A stretch of 64,000 nucleotides of DNA from SZUA-430 sp034440355 (lineage in GTDB: Bacteria; Pseudomonadota; Alphaproteobacteria; Micropepsales; Micropepsaceae): assembly GCA_034440355.1 (NCBI GenBank), contig JAWXBY010000014.1, forward strand, positions 47,544 to 111,543, read 5' to 3'. The stretch's first letter is position 1, and every line of letters begins with the position of its first letter. Made by a program: the position numbers and the translations under genes. The notes under the pieces are model-generated. The model was not told the DNA's origin. It was given only the letters and a program-made list of their open reading frames with translations, and did no database searches. Below, in pieces: positions 33,758 to 42,148 of this stretch.

Positions 33758-34519
33758 TCAAGCCACCTCGCCGCCGGCGACGGGCAATGCAATTCCGTTG
33801 ACGGCAGTCGCCTCGTCGGACGCCAGCCACAGCACTGCGGAGGCAACTTCATCCGGTCGCACCAATCGTCCTTGCGGGTTTGTCGCGGTGAATGTCGAAA
33901 GAGCGTCGGCCTCCGAGCGGTTCGAAGCCTTGCTGATCGTCTTCACGGCGGAGGAAACGATGTCTGTATCGGTGAACCCCGGGCACACCGCATTGACGGT
34001 GATACCGCTCTTCGCAACCTCCAGCGCCAACGCTTTTGTCAGTCCGACAACCGCATGCTTGGCCGCGACATACGCACTGACATAGCGATAGCCGACGAGC
34101 CCCGCCGTGCTGGCCACATTGACGATCCGCCCCCAGCGCGCAGTCTTCATGTCGGGCAGCACCGCCTGCGTGCAATGCACCGCGCCCATCAGATTAAGGT
34201 CGAGCGTGTGCCGCCATGCATCGACGCTGGTCTTCTCGAACGGCGCGGACGTAACGCCGCCGGCATTGTTGACGAGCAATTGGATCGGCCCCAACGCACC
34301 CGCGGCACGGCGAATGGCGGTCGTCACCGCCTCCACATCTGTGACGTCGATCGGCTCAGCATGAGCGCCGGGCAACCCGCGCGCCGCCGCATCGAGCCTG
34401 TCCCGGCCGCGTCCAGCGATGGTCACGCGCCAGCCCGCGCCGGTCAGGGCCGTTGCGATGGCAAGGCCGATGCCGCTGCCGCCGCCGGTGACGAACGCAT
34501 GTCTGCCGCCTTGCGCCAC
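33758..34519 (-). CDS. SDR family dehydrogenase (3-hydroxyacyl-CoA type)
   Basis: A 253-residue short-chain dehydrogenase. The NAD(P)-binding TGGGSGIG (from residue 11), NNAG (near 89), the catalytic Ser in NVASTAG (near 138) and YVAAK (near 152) are all present. The general resemblance is to 3-hydroxybutyrate and 3-hydroxyacyl-CoA dehydrogenases. It heads the operon SDR - ligase - creatininase (10 bp then 4 bp overlap), divergent from the crotonase operon. In the aminobenzoate model it would oxidise a hydroxyacyl-CoA intermediate after ring reduction. Confidence 0.88.
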   Translation of the reverse strand: MAQGGRHAFVTGGGSGIGLAIATALTGAGWRVTIAGRGRDRLDAAARGLPGAHAEPIDVTDVEAVTTAIRRAAGALGPIQLLVNNAGGVTSAPFEKTSVDAWRHTLDLNLMGAVHCTQAVLPDMKTARWGRIVNVASTAGLVGYRYVSAYVAAKHAVVGLTKALALEVAKSGITVNAVCPGFTDTDIVSSAVKTISKASNRSEADALSTFTATNPQGRLVRPDEVASAVLWLASDEATAVNGIALPVAGGEVA

Positions 34520-34621
34520 GAGCCCTTCTCCTTTGCGCCGGAAAGTAGTTTAAGCTGCGCCGTCAGAGCAACAACCGTACACCGCATCTCGCGCATGCAC
34601 ACCGCGCAGGAGAGCCGACTT
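34520..34621. promoter_or_regulatory. Divergent promoter region of the aminobenzoate-type operons
   Basis: These 102 bp hold both promoters for the divergent operons. An aggaga lies well placed before the crotonase ATG. I see no strong palindrome, and no regulator gene of the pathway lies in the window, so control must come from elsewhere. Confidence 0.5.
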
Positions 34622-35431
34622 ATGAACCCAGCGACCTTCGCGCCGACGCACTTCCTGTGGGAATTCGCCGATGGCGTCGCCACGATCACGCTGAACCGCC
34701 CGGACCGAAAGAACCCGCTGACCTTCGAGTCCTACGCCGAATTGCGCGACACATTCCGCAACCTCGTCTACGCGCCCGCCGTCAAGGCGATCGTGATGCG
34801 CGGGGCAGGGGGGAATTTCTGCTCCGGCGGCGACGTCCACGAAATCATCGGCCCCTTGGTCCAGATGGACATGCCGGATCTGCTGAAGTTCACGCGCATG
34901 ACCGGCGACCTCGTAAAAGCGATGCGCGCAGCGCCCCAACCGATCATCGCCGCCATCAACGGCGTCTGCGCCGGCGCGGGCGCGATCATCGCAATGTCTT
35001 CCGACATTCGCCTCGCCTCACCCGAAGCCAAGGTCGCGTTCCTCTTCAACCGCGTCGGCCTCGCTGGTTGCGACATGGGCGCGTGTGCGATGCTGCCGCG
35101 CATCATCGGCCAAGGCCGCGCCTCCGAACTTCTCTACTACGGCCGCAACATGACGGCGGAGGAGGGCGAGCGCTGGGGCTTCTTCAACAAGATCGTCGCC
35201 GCGACGGAGTTGGAGAAGGAAGCGCATGCCTGGGCCGCGCGCCTGGTCGCCGGCCCTGCCTTCGCCAACGCGATGACCAAGAACATGCTCCATCAGGAGT
35301 GGAGCATGAGCCTCGACATGGCCATCGAAGCCGAAGCGCAGGCCCAGGCGATCTGCATGCAGACAAAGGATTTCGAACGCGCCTACAAAGCGTTCGCCGC
35401 CAAACAACAACCCGTCTTCGAAGGCAACTGA
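34622..35431 (+). CDS. Crotonase (enoyl-CoA hydratase family) protein with altered catalytic residues
   Basis: A 269-residue crotonase-fold protein. Oxyanion-hole segments are present (MRGAGGNFCSGGDV and INGVCAGAGAIIAMSSD). Aligned with rat crotonase, the two catalytic glutamates (in GGGCE and QPE) correspond to Ile (GAGAI) and Arg (FNRVGL), while an Asp sits in GLAGCDMG. So simple hydration is doubtful; another crotonase reaction such as hydrolysis, isomerisation or ring opening is more likely. The ATG at 34622 has aggaga upstream. It is the first gene of an operon with RidA (3 bp gap) and the bifunctional flavoenzyme. Confidence 0.88.
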   Translation: MNPATFAPTHFLWEFADGVATITLNRPDRKNPLTFESYAELRDTFRNLVYAPAVKAIVMRGAGGNFCSGGDVHEIIGPLVQMDMPDLLKFTRMTGDLVKAMRAAPQPIIAAINGVCAGAGAIIAMSSDIRLASPEAKVAFLFNRVGLAGCDMGACAMLPRIIGQGRASELLYYGRNMTAEEGERWGFFNKIVAATELEKEAHAWAARLVAGPAFANAMTKNMLHQEWSMSLDMAIEAEAQAQAICMQTKDFERAYKAFAAKQQPVFEGN

Positions 35432-35434
35432 CCC

Positions 35435-35860
35435 ATGCGCATCCTACAGCCCCATGGTTGGCCGCGTCCGCGCGGCTACTCGAACGGCATCGAAGCTGAA
35501 GGAAAGTTGGTCTTCGTCGCCGGCCAAATCGGCTGGAACACCGAAGGCAAGTTCGAAGCGAAATCGTTCGGCGAACAATTCCGCCAAACGCTGATCAACA
35601 CGCTCGCCGTCCTGCGCGAAGGCGGCGCAAGCCCCGAACACATCACGCGCATGACCTGGTTCATCACCAGCCGCGACGAATACGAGGCCTCGCTCGCACA
35701 ACTTGGCGCGGCGTGGAAAGAACTGATCGGCCCGAACTATCCCGCCATGTCGGTCATCATCGTCGCGGGCCTCGTCGAGCGCGAAGCCATGATCGAAATC
35801 GAAACCACCGCCGTCATCCCGCACCCCATTCTCCACCACGACGCCCGGCGCCACCCGTGA
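35435..35860 (+). CDS. RidA family protein (enamine/imine deaminase-like)
   Basis: A 141-residue RidA/YjgF-type protein. The family pattern is visible: YSNGIEAEGKLVFVAGQIGW near the start, RQTLINTLAVLREGGASPEH mid-chain, and PAMSVIIVAGLVEREAMIEIE at the end. RidA proteins hydrolyse reactive enamines or imines, releasing ammonia. Located between the crotonase and the aminobenzoyl-CoA monooxygenase/reductase-like enzyme, it could remove nitrogen from the dearomatised aminocyclohexene-type product. The last bases overlap the GTG of the next gene (GTGA), so the two are translationally coupled. Confidence 0.9.
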   Translation: MRILQPHGWPRPRGYSNGIEAEGKLVFVAGQIGWNTEGKFEAKSFGEQFRQTLINTLAVLREGGASPEHITRMTWFITSRDEYEASLAQLGAAWKELIGPNYPAMSVIIVAGLVEREAMIEIETTAVIPHPILHHDARRHP

Positions 35861-38184
35861 AGATAGCAATCGTCGGCGGCGGTCCGGGCGGACTCTATCT
35901 CGCGCTTCTCACCAAGAAGGCGCGCCCCGCCTGGCAAATCGACGTCTACGAACAGAACTGCGCCGACGACACCTTCGGCTTCGGCGTCGTCTTCTCCGAC
36001 GAAACGCTGGAAGAATTCCTCAGCCGCGACGCGGAGTCCTACGCCGAGATCAGCGAAGCCTTCGCCTACTGGGACGACATCGTCATCCGCTACAAGGGCC
36101 GCGAGATCCGCTGCGGCGGCAACGGCTTCGCCGGCTGCTCCCGCCTCGCACTGCTCAAAATCCTCCAACGACGCTGCAAAGACGTCGGCGTCGCGGTCCA
36201 TTATCAAACGCCGGTCGTAGACCTCGCACGCTTCGCCGATTGCGACGTCATCGTCGCCGCCGACGGCATCAACAGCCGCATCCGCGAAACGCACAAGGAT
36301 CACTTCAAACCCGCCATCGAACTCAAGACGAACAAGTTCGCCTGGCTCGGTTCAACGCGCCCCCTCGACGGCTTCACCTTCTTCTTCAAGGGAACCGAAC
36401 ACGGCCTCATCTGCGCGCACACCTACCAGTACGAACCCGGCGCATCCACGTGGGTGATGGAGATGAACCCGCAGGTCTGGACAGCCTTCGGTTTCGACAA
36501 GCTGAACGAAGACGAAAGCGCTAGTCTCCTCGAGAAAATCTTCGCCGCCGAACTCGAAGGCCACAAGCTCATCACCAACCGCTCGCTCTGGCGCAACTTC
36601 CCGCGCATCATGTGCGAGACCTGGTGGCACAAGAACATCGTCCTCCTCGGCGACGCGCAGGCGACGGCGCACTTCTCGATCGGCTCCGGCACCAAACTCG
36701 CGATGGAGTCCGCCATCGCTCTTTCCGATGCGCTCGTCGAACACGCCGAAACATCCGTCGAGAAAGCCTTTCGCGCTTACGACAATGCGCGCCGCACCGA
36801 AATCCAAATCACCCAACACAACGCCGAAGTCAGCCTCGCCTGGTTCGAACACATGGAACGCTCGAACGACATGAAGCCCATGCAGTTCGCCATGGTCGTT
36901 ATGTGCCGCGCCAAGAGCATCACCTGGGACAACCTCCTCGTCCGGGACGAAGCCTTCGTGAAGGCCTTCGAAGATGAATGGTACCAGACCTATTTCGAAG
37001 ACACTGGCATCGACTGCCGCAAGTCCCGCCCGACACCGATGTTCACGCCGCTTAAACTCCGCGACCTGACGATCCCAAACCGCGTCGTCGTCTCACCCAT
37101 GGCGCAGTACAGCGCGAAGAATGGCCTACCGAACGACTGGCACTTCGTCCACTACACCTCGCGCGCGCTGGGCGGCGCGGGCCTCGTCTACGTCGAGATG
37201 ACTTGCCCATCACCCGACGCACGCATCTCGCTCGGCTGCACCGGCCTCTGGAACGACGAACAAGAACGCGAGTTCAAACGCATCGTCGACTTCGTCCACG
37301 CCAACACGGCCACGAAGATCTGCATGCAACTCGGCCACGCCGGCCGCAAAGGCTCAACCCAACTCGGCTGGGAAAAAGAGAACACGCCCATCGCGAACGC
37401 TAAAGAAAACTGGCCGCTCTACTCGGCCTCGGCATTGCCTTACGTCGAAGGCGTGAACCAACTGCCCGCCGAACTCGACCGCGCCGCGATGGAGCGCATC
37501 AAGTCAGAATTCGCCGCCGCGGCCCGCCGCGCCGACCGCGCCGGCTTCGACATGCTCGAACTCCACTGCGCGCACGGGTACCTCTTCGCAAGCTTCCTCT
37601 CGCCGCTCACGAACAGGCGCACGGACGAATACGGCGGCCCAATCGAAAACCGCACCCGCTACCCGCTGGAAGTCTTCAAAGCGATGCGCGACGCCTGGCC
37701 GCCCGCAAAGCCGATGTCGATCCGCATCTCGGCCAGCGACTGGGCCCCCGGCGGCATCACCGAAGCCGACACCATCGCCATCGCCGACGCCTTCGCCGAA
37801 GCAGGCTGCGACCTCATCAGCACTTCATCCGGCCAAACCGTCGCCGACCAAAAACCCACCTACGGCCGCATGTACCAAGTCCCCTTCGCCGAGACGATTC
37901 GCAACGTCACGCGCGTGAAGACAATGGCCGTCGGCGCGATCACAGAGCCCGCGCAGGTTAACACGATCATCGCCTGCCGCCGCGCCGACCTTGTCGCGCT
38001 CGCCCGCCCACACCTCGTCGACCCCTATTTCACGCGCCACGCCGCCGCCTGGTACGGCGTTGATATTGATACGCCGTCGCAATACTTGTCGGGCGCGTCT
38101 CAATCCCGTCGCGAGTCGGAACGCGCACGGCAAAAGCAGGTTGAGCTTCAGAAAAAGGCCAAGCCGCGCCACAATGCGCGCTAA
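35857..38184 (+). CDS. Bifunctional 2-aminobenzoyl-CoA monooxygenase/reductase-like flavoenzyme
   Basis: A 775-residue fusion. Residues 1-380 are a salicylate-hydroxylase-type FAD monooxygenase (GGGPGGLYLALL at 7-18, VVAADGINSRIR, and LLGDAQATAHFSIGSG as the GD motif). Residues about 390-740 are an old-yellow-enzyme reductase (FTPLKLRDLTIPNRVVVSPM, GHAGRKG, HCAHGYLFASFLSPLTNRR, DEYGGPIENR). This architecture is that of 2-aminobenzoyl-CoA monooxygenase/reductase, which hydroxylates and then reduces the CoA-bound ring; salicylyl-CoA 5-hydroxylase shares it. The GTG start at 35857 overlaps the RidA stop. Neighbouring ligase, RidA, SDR and crotonase favour the aminobenzoate reading over salicylate, as no gentisate dioxygenase is present. 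Confidence 0.88.
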   Translation: MKIAIVGGGPGGLYLALLTKKARPAWQIDVYEQNCADDTFGFGVVFSDETLEEFLSRDAESYAEISEAFAYWDDIVIRYKGREIRCGGNGFAGCSRLALLKILQRRCKDVGVAVHYQTPVVDLARFADCDVIVAADGINSRIRETHKDHFKPAIELKTNKFAWLGSTRPLDGFTFFFKGTEHGLICAHTYQYEPGASTWVMEMNPQVWTAFGFDKLNEDESASLLEKIFAAELEGHKLITNRSLWRNFPRIMCETWWHKNIVLLGDAQATAHFSIGSGTKLAMESAIALSDALVEHAETSVEKAFRAYDNARRTEIQITQHNAEVSLAWFEHMERSNDMKPMQFAMVVMCRAKSITWDNLLVRDEAFVKAFEDEWYQTYFEDTGIDCRKSRPTPMFTPLKLRDLTIPNRVVVSPMAQYSAKNGLPNDWHFVHYTSRALGGAGLVYVEMTCPSPDARISLGCTGLWNDEQEREFKRIVDFVHANTATKICMQLGHAGRKGSTQLGWEKENTPIANAKENWPLYSASALPYVEGVNQLPAELDRAAMERIKSEFAAAARRADRAGFDMLELHCAHGYLFASFLSPLTNRRTDEYGGPIENRTRYPLEVFKAMRDAWPPAKPMSIRISASDWAPGGITEADTIAIADAFAEAGCDLISTSSGQTVADQKPTYGRMYQVPFAETIRNVTRVKTMAVGAITEPAQVNTIIACRRADLVALARPHLVDPYFTRHAAAWYGVDIDTPSQYLSGASQSRRESERARQKQVELQKKAKPRHNAR

Positions 38185-38228
38185 GTGATCTTGTAGGCTG
38201 AAGCAGATCTGGCTTGCGCCGGCGAGCG

Positions 38229-39224
38229 TCAGGGAACGAGTACGGCAGCACCTGTCAACCGACCGGCGCGCAAATCTGAGAGCGCCTCGTTCGCACGATC
38301 GAGGGGATAGGTTGTCGTTTTCACACGCAAGCTGACCGTTGGTGCGAGCGCTAGGAATTCGCGCGCATCCGCCCGCGTGAGATTGGCAACCGAACAAAGC
38401 TCCCGCTCCTCCCAAAGTAGCCGATAAGGCATTTGGGGAATGTCGGACATGTGAATGCCGCCGCAAATCACGCGACCACCCTTCTTCACGTTCCGCAGGG
38501 CAGCCGGCACGAGCGACCCGACCGGCGCGAAGATAATGGCGGCATCCAGCATTTCAGGGGACGCCTCATCGGAGCCGCCCGCCCAGACGCAGCCGACGTC
38601 TCTTGCCAGAGCCTGCGCGGCATGGTCACCCGGGCTTGTGAAGGCATGGACATGGCGCCCGTGCCCGACCGCCACCTGAGCGATCAAATGCGCCGCGGCC
38701 CCAAAGCCGTAGAGACCCAGCACGTGACCGCGGCCCGCCTTCTTGAAGCAGCGCCAGCCGATGAGGCCCGCACACAACAAGGGCGCTGCGGTGACATCGC
38801 TCAGCTCCGGCGGAAGGCGGAAGGCAAATCGCGCGTCCGCGACCGCGTGCGTCGCGAATCCGCCGTCGCGTGTATAGCCCGTGAAAATGGGCCGGTCGCA
38901 CAGGTTCTCTTGCCCCGCCGTGCAATAGCTGCAGGACCCGCACGTTCCACCGAGCCAGGGGATTCCGACGCGGTCGCCGGGAGCGAATTCGGTGACGCCG
39001 TCTCCGCGCGCAATCACGTGTCCGACGATTTCATGGCCGGGAACAAGCGGGAGCGTTGGATTGGGCAACTCCCCGTCAACGACGTGGAGATCTGTCCGGC
39101 ACACGGCGCAGGCGGCAACAGCCACCACGATCTCGTGACTGCGCGGTTGAGGAACAGAACGCTCTTCCATGCGCAAAGCCGTTTTCGGCGAATGCAGCAC
39201 CATGGCGCGCATGGATGGCGGCAT
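38229..39224 (-). CDS. Zinc-dependent alcohol dehydrogenase (AdhA-like)
   Basis: A 331-residue medium-chain alcohol dehydrogenase. Catalytic zinc ligands are in CAVCRTDLH and PGHEIVGHV, and structural zinc cysteines in GTCGSCSYCTAGQENLC. The Rossmann segment is LGLYGFGAAAHLIAQVA, a GxGAAA variant. It is the last gene of an operon beginning with a universal stress protein and a HemG-like flavodoxin (8 bp gap). Regeneration of NAD by alcohol formation under low oxygen would suit this setting. The start could also be the ATG at 39212. Confidence 0.9.
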   Translation of the reverse strand: MPPSMRAMVLHSPKTALRMEERSVPQPRSHEIVVAVAACAVCRTDLHVVDGELPNPTLPLVPGHEIVGHVIARGDGVTEFAPGDRVGIPWLGGTCGSCSYCTAGQENLCDRPIFTGYTRDGGFATHAVADARFAFRLPPELSDVTAAPLLCAGLIGWRCFKKAGRGHVLGLYGFGAAAHLIAQVAVGHGRHVHAFTSPGDHAAQALARDVGCVWAGGSDEASPEMLDAAIIFAPVGSLVPAALRNVKKGGRVICGGIHMSDIPQMPYRLLWEERELCSVANLTRADAREFLALAPTVSLRVKTTTYPLDRANEALSDLRAGRLTGAAVLVP

Positions 39225-39232
39225 GCGGCCCT

Positions 39233-39799
39233 CTACGTCAGACGTTCGGGTTTGACGGTTCTGGCTCCCGCCACCGCCGCAACGTACCCTTCGACGAGGC
39301 TTGCCAGCCCGACCCAGTCCGTCAACTCCAGATCCCGGCTTGTGCTGATTCCTTTCTCGCGCGCGATAAGCTTCATGCCCCAGCGCTTGAAAAAATCGTA
39401 CTGCGTGTAGCGAAAGGCGCCGACGACATGGTGCACTTCACCGGGCTTCCATGACGTTGCCGTCAGGAAACGCTGCACGCAACTCTCCATCCCCTTTCGG
39501 TCCTCTGGGTCCTTGCTTGCAGCGGCAAGGGACACGGACAGGAACGCGGTGCGCATGCCGTTGAGCGTGTCGTGATACCTGCGCACGAAGTCCTCCACCG
39601 CAGCCTGATAGAACCCAAGGTGCAGCGATGCCGCGATGATGACGCCGTCGAAGTCGCGCAGCTTGAGACGACCGACCTCGTCATTCGTGGCGTCCATGAT
39701 GGTCGTGGTGTGTCCGTGAGTTCGGACCTGCTCGCCGACGAAATCCGCGATCTTCCGTGTCTGTCCTTCGGTCGTGCCGTACAGAATGAGAAAATTCAT
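39233..39799 (-). CDS. HemG-like flavodoxin (protoporphyrinogen oxidase-type)
   Basis: A 188-residue long-chain flavodoxin of the HemG type. The FMN phosphate loop is YGTTEGQTRKIADF near the N-terminus, and later family blocks are IIAASLHLGFYQ and GAFRYTQYDFFKRWGMKLIA. HemG oxidises protoporphyrinogen IX with quinone and so works without oxygen; members in stress islands may serve other redox tasks. The ATG at 39799 is preferred over a TTG two codons upstream. It lies in the middle of the usp - hemG-like - adh operon, 24 bp after the usp stop. Confidence 0.82.
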   Translation of the reverse strand: MNFLILYGTTEGQTRKIADFVGEQVRTHGHTTTIMDATNDEVGRLKLRDFDGVIIAASLHLGFYQAAVEDFVRRYHDTLNGMRTAFLSVSLAAASKDPEDRKGMESCVQRFLTATSWKPGEVHHVVGAFRYTQYDFFKRWGMKLIAREKGISTSRDLELTDWVGLASLVEGYVAAVAGARTVKPERLT

Positions 39800-39823
39800 C
39801 TTCAACCTATCGCCTAAATGAAA

Positions 39824-40663
39824 CTATGCGCGCGCAACCAAGGTATCGCACCGCAATCCGCTCAAGAGGACCTCAGCCATACTGCCCAAGAACAGTTTCG
39901 AGACACCGGTTCGAGCATGCGTGCCGATGACCAGAAGATCCGGCTCTAACGCTTCAATTTCCCCTTGTAAGCTATCCCGCGTTACGCCGTTCCGGATAAG
40001 GACCTTGGGTCCCGCGGCGTCGCCGGGCGGGGGGCGATGGGCTGCGGCGCAAGCTGTCCCTACCATCTCAACGATGCCGCGTTTGACTTCCTCCTTGTGC
40101 CGCCGTGCGCCAGACCCACCAGCCGGGGCGTCATCAATATGCAGAATCGAAAACCGCGCCTGGGGGAATAGTCGCAGTGCAGACGCCAAAGCCAGGCTCG
40201 ACGGCTTGCCCAGATCCACCGCGGCGACAATCGATGCGTACGCGCGACGCGGTCGAGTCTTGACCGTGAGCACCGGGCAGGGCGCGGCCCTCACAACGCG
40301 GTCGACCGTTGTTCCGCGGAATACCGCGGAAAGCTTTCTGTAGTCCGGCGCTCCCAAAACGATCAAATTCGCCCGTGCCGCCTTCGCCCTTTCGACAATC
40401 GCCACGTCGGGATCGCCGCTCGCGACTTGCGCAACGATTTTGAGCGGCTGGTCAGTGGCCTCGCGTATTTCGGTCTCTAGGTGCGCCTTCGCCTCGCGCA
40501 GCTCCTGCTTCACAAACCGAGGGAGAAGGAGGCTGGTGTCGATCGCGTGAAAGACCCGCAGTTCCGCATGCTGCGCCTGCGCGAGCTGCACAGCACGGTC
40601 AAAGGCACGATCGGACAAAGCTGTCAAATCCGTCGCAAGGAAAATGCGGTCCAACCGGTCCAC
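39824..40663 (-). CDS. Tandem-domain universal stress protein
   Basis: A 279-residue protein of two UspA domains. The first (about 1-137) contains IFLATDLTALSD and IVLGAPDYRKLSAVFRGTTVDRV; the second (about 143-279) ends in LLVIGTHARTGVSKLFLGSMAEVLL, with the GxxG...G(S/T) ATP-binding pattern. The start is GTG at 40663 with gaaag upstream. It opens the operon with the HemG-like and alcohol dehydrogenase genes. A full FNR/FixK box lies 115 bp upstream, so induction under oxygen limitation is expected. Confidence 0.9.
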   Translation of the reverse strand: MDRLDRIFLATDLTALSDRAFDRAVQLAQAQHAELRVFHAIDTSLLLPRFVKQELREAKAHLETEIREATDQPLKIVAQVASGDPDVAIVERAKAARANLIVLGAPDYRKLSAVFRGTTVDRVVRAAPCPVLTVKTRPRRAYASIVAAVDLGKPSSLALASALRLFPQARFSILHIDDAPAGGSGARRHKEEVKRGIVEMVGTACAAAHRPPPGDAAGPKVLIRNGVTRDSLQGEIEALEPDLLVIGTHARTGVSKLFLGSMAEVLLSGLRCDTLVARA

Positions 40664-40777
40664 CTTTCAGGCGCCCTTCGCGCTCAGTTGCGCCGTCGCT
40701 CGTCCGTGAACAACTTCCAGCTGGATGAACGCGTTATCCGCCAGCAATTCAAAATAGTGTCCTTTGGCGGTCTCGTA

Positions 40778-40791
40778 TTGACTTCGATCAA
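40778..40791. promoter_or_regulatory. FNR/FixK-type box before the usp operon
   Basis: TTGACTTCGATCAA matches TTGAY-N4-RTCAA at every defined base. It overlaps the stop codon of mgtE and lies 115 bp before the start of the universal stress protein gene. Its position fits activation of usp - hemG-like - adh by an FNR/FixK protein. Confidence 0.65.
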
Positions 40792-41780
40792 ACTTTGCCC
40801 GGCATCACAAGCAGGACGACGGTGAAGTAGACAACGAGGCTTAGGACGTCCTGGATAACGGTTGCGACTGGTCCACTGCCGAACGCGGGGTCGTAGCCCA
40901 TGCGCGACAATAGCCATGGCAAGAGCAGGCCGATGCTCGTGGCGGCGCCTCCCGCCGCGACGATGCTGACAGATACAGCGAAGGCAAGGCGGCTGCTCCC
41001 GGACCAAGCCGCAATCGCAGGCGCAGCGATGGCGGCAAGAATCAAACCGATCAACAACCCCGCCGACAATTCGCGAATGAGGATTGAGCCGAGCGGCGCG
41101 TGCGATAACGACAAGCCCCTCACGGCGACGGCCTCGGTTTGTGTGCCAATCGCGTCGGCAAGATAAACGATGCCGGGAACGAAGAATGCGATCTGGAGGT
41201 TGGCAGACAAGGTCGTCTCGAACCCGGCCATAATGAACGCAGCCAGTGCGGAACCGGCGAGTCCGACCATCAACCAGGGAAGCCGATCCCGAACGCGACG
41301 CCACGGTGACAATTCTAGGGCATGGGCGGCATAGTTCTGTTGGTGGACGATGCCCGCGAGTTTGTGCATGTCTTCGACATGTTCTTGGCGGGCGACGGCA
41401 ATGATTGTCTGCGGCGTTACAATGCCGATGAGACGCCCCGCCGCGTCGATCACCGGCATTTCGCTCAGGTTGTTGTCAGCGGCGAGCGCTGCGACGTGCT
41501 CTTGATCCATGTCGGCGGTCGCAACGGCTGCAAGCGGGTTCGATAGGGGCCCAAGGCATGCCTCGCGCGGCGCGCCAACCAGCGTGGCGATGGGAATGCT
41601 CCCGATCGCAATGTCGGACTGATCTGCGACGTAGACGTGCGAGCCGCCTTTGAAGCCGGTGGCCAGGAATTGAGCGGCGGTCCCAACCGTGTCCGCGTCT
41701 CTAAAGACGCGCCCACCCGGCGACATAATCGCCGCCGCGGTTTGGTTCGCAGGCGTTCTCGCACGTGCACGTTTGCTCAT
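40788..41780 (-). CDS. MgtE-type magnesium transporter, short form without the N domain
   Basis: A 330-residue protein. A pair of CBS domains (about 15-135, with AADNNLSEMPVIDAAGRLIGIVT) is followed by the five-helix MgtE pore domain (about 165-328), including AIGTQTEAVAVRG, the ion-selectivity region. Typical MgtE is about 450 residues because of an N-terminal superhelical domain, absent here. That domain gates the channel by magnesium, so gating here must rely on the CBS pair. It stands between the usp operon and the hibernation factor gene. The Mg2+ preference is inferred from family. Confidence 0.84.
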   Translation of the reverse strand: MSKRARARTPANQTAAAIMSPGGRVFRDADTVGTAAQFLATGFKGGSHVYVADQSDIAIGSIPIATLVGAPREACLGPLSNPLAAVATADMDQEHVAALAADNNLSEMPVIDAAGRLIGIVTPQTIIAVARQEHVEDMHKLAGIVHQQNYAAHALELSPWRRVRDRLPWLMVGLAGSALAAFIMAGFETTLSANLQIAFFVPGIVYLADAIGTQTEAVAVRGLSLSHAPLGSILIRELSAGLLIGLILAAIAAPAIAAWSGSSRLAFAVSVSIVAAGGAATSIGLLLPWLLSRMGYDPAFGSGPVATVIQDVLSLVVYFTVVLLVMPGKV

Positions 41781-42148
41781 CGCACCAGCTTTAGCCCGCG
41801 CACGCTGAACGATTGCCGTCCGTCGCCGCTTCGTGATCCAGCAGCATCTCGCTCATGAGGTCGCGGCACCGAGCCCATTCTTTGACGTCTCCCAGATACC
41901 GCACAGCCATCCAGCTGATGCGCGCGCGGATCAAGTTACGCCTGTGTGACAGGCGGTTCTTGCGCTAGATCAAACGAGCGAAATGTCTCGAATAGGACAT
42001 ATGCGGTCCGGAAATCGGCTTGATGTGGCTCAACAACGGTGCGTCCGCGCTGGGCTAGAAGGTTCCAGCGAAACGCTCGTGCTCAAGTCCATGCCGCGCG
42101 CAGGTTTCGTTGATTTCTGCCTGATCCGCCGCATCAACGGAGAACGCC
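41781..42148. other. Intergenic region between mgtE and the hibernation factor gene
   Basis: These 368 bp separate divergent genes. I see no gene. The only candidate element is the imperfect FNR-like site at 41960-41973. Magnesium riboswitch folding was looked for by eye near mgtE and not recognised. Confidence 0.5.
41960..41973. promoter_or_regulatory. Imperfect FNR/FixK-like site
   Basis: TTGCGCTAGATCAA has one intact half (ATCAA) and two mismatches in the other half of TTGAY-N4-RTCAA. It lies between the divergent mgtE and ribosome hibernation factor genes, about 175 bp before the latter. Weak alone; its placement in an island with better sites raises interest. Confidence 0.35.

Noticed and set aside
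35857..38184. Fusion read as two adjacent genes joined by a sequencing error
   Set aside because: The same order of monooxygenase and old-yellow-enzyme domains is the normal architecture of aminobenzoyl-CoA and salicylyl-CoA enzymes, and the linker frame is clean.
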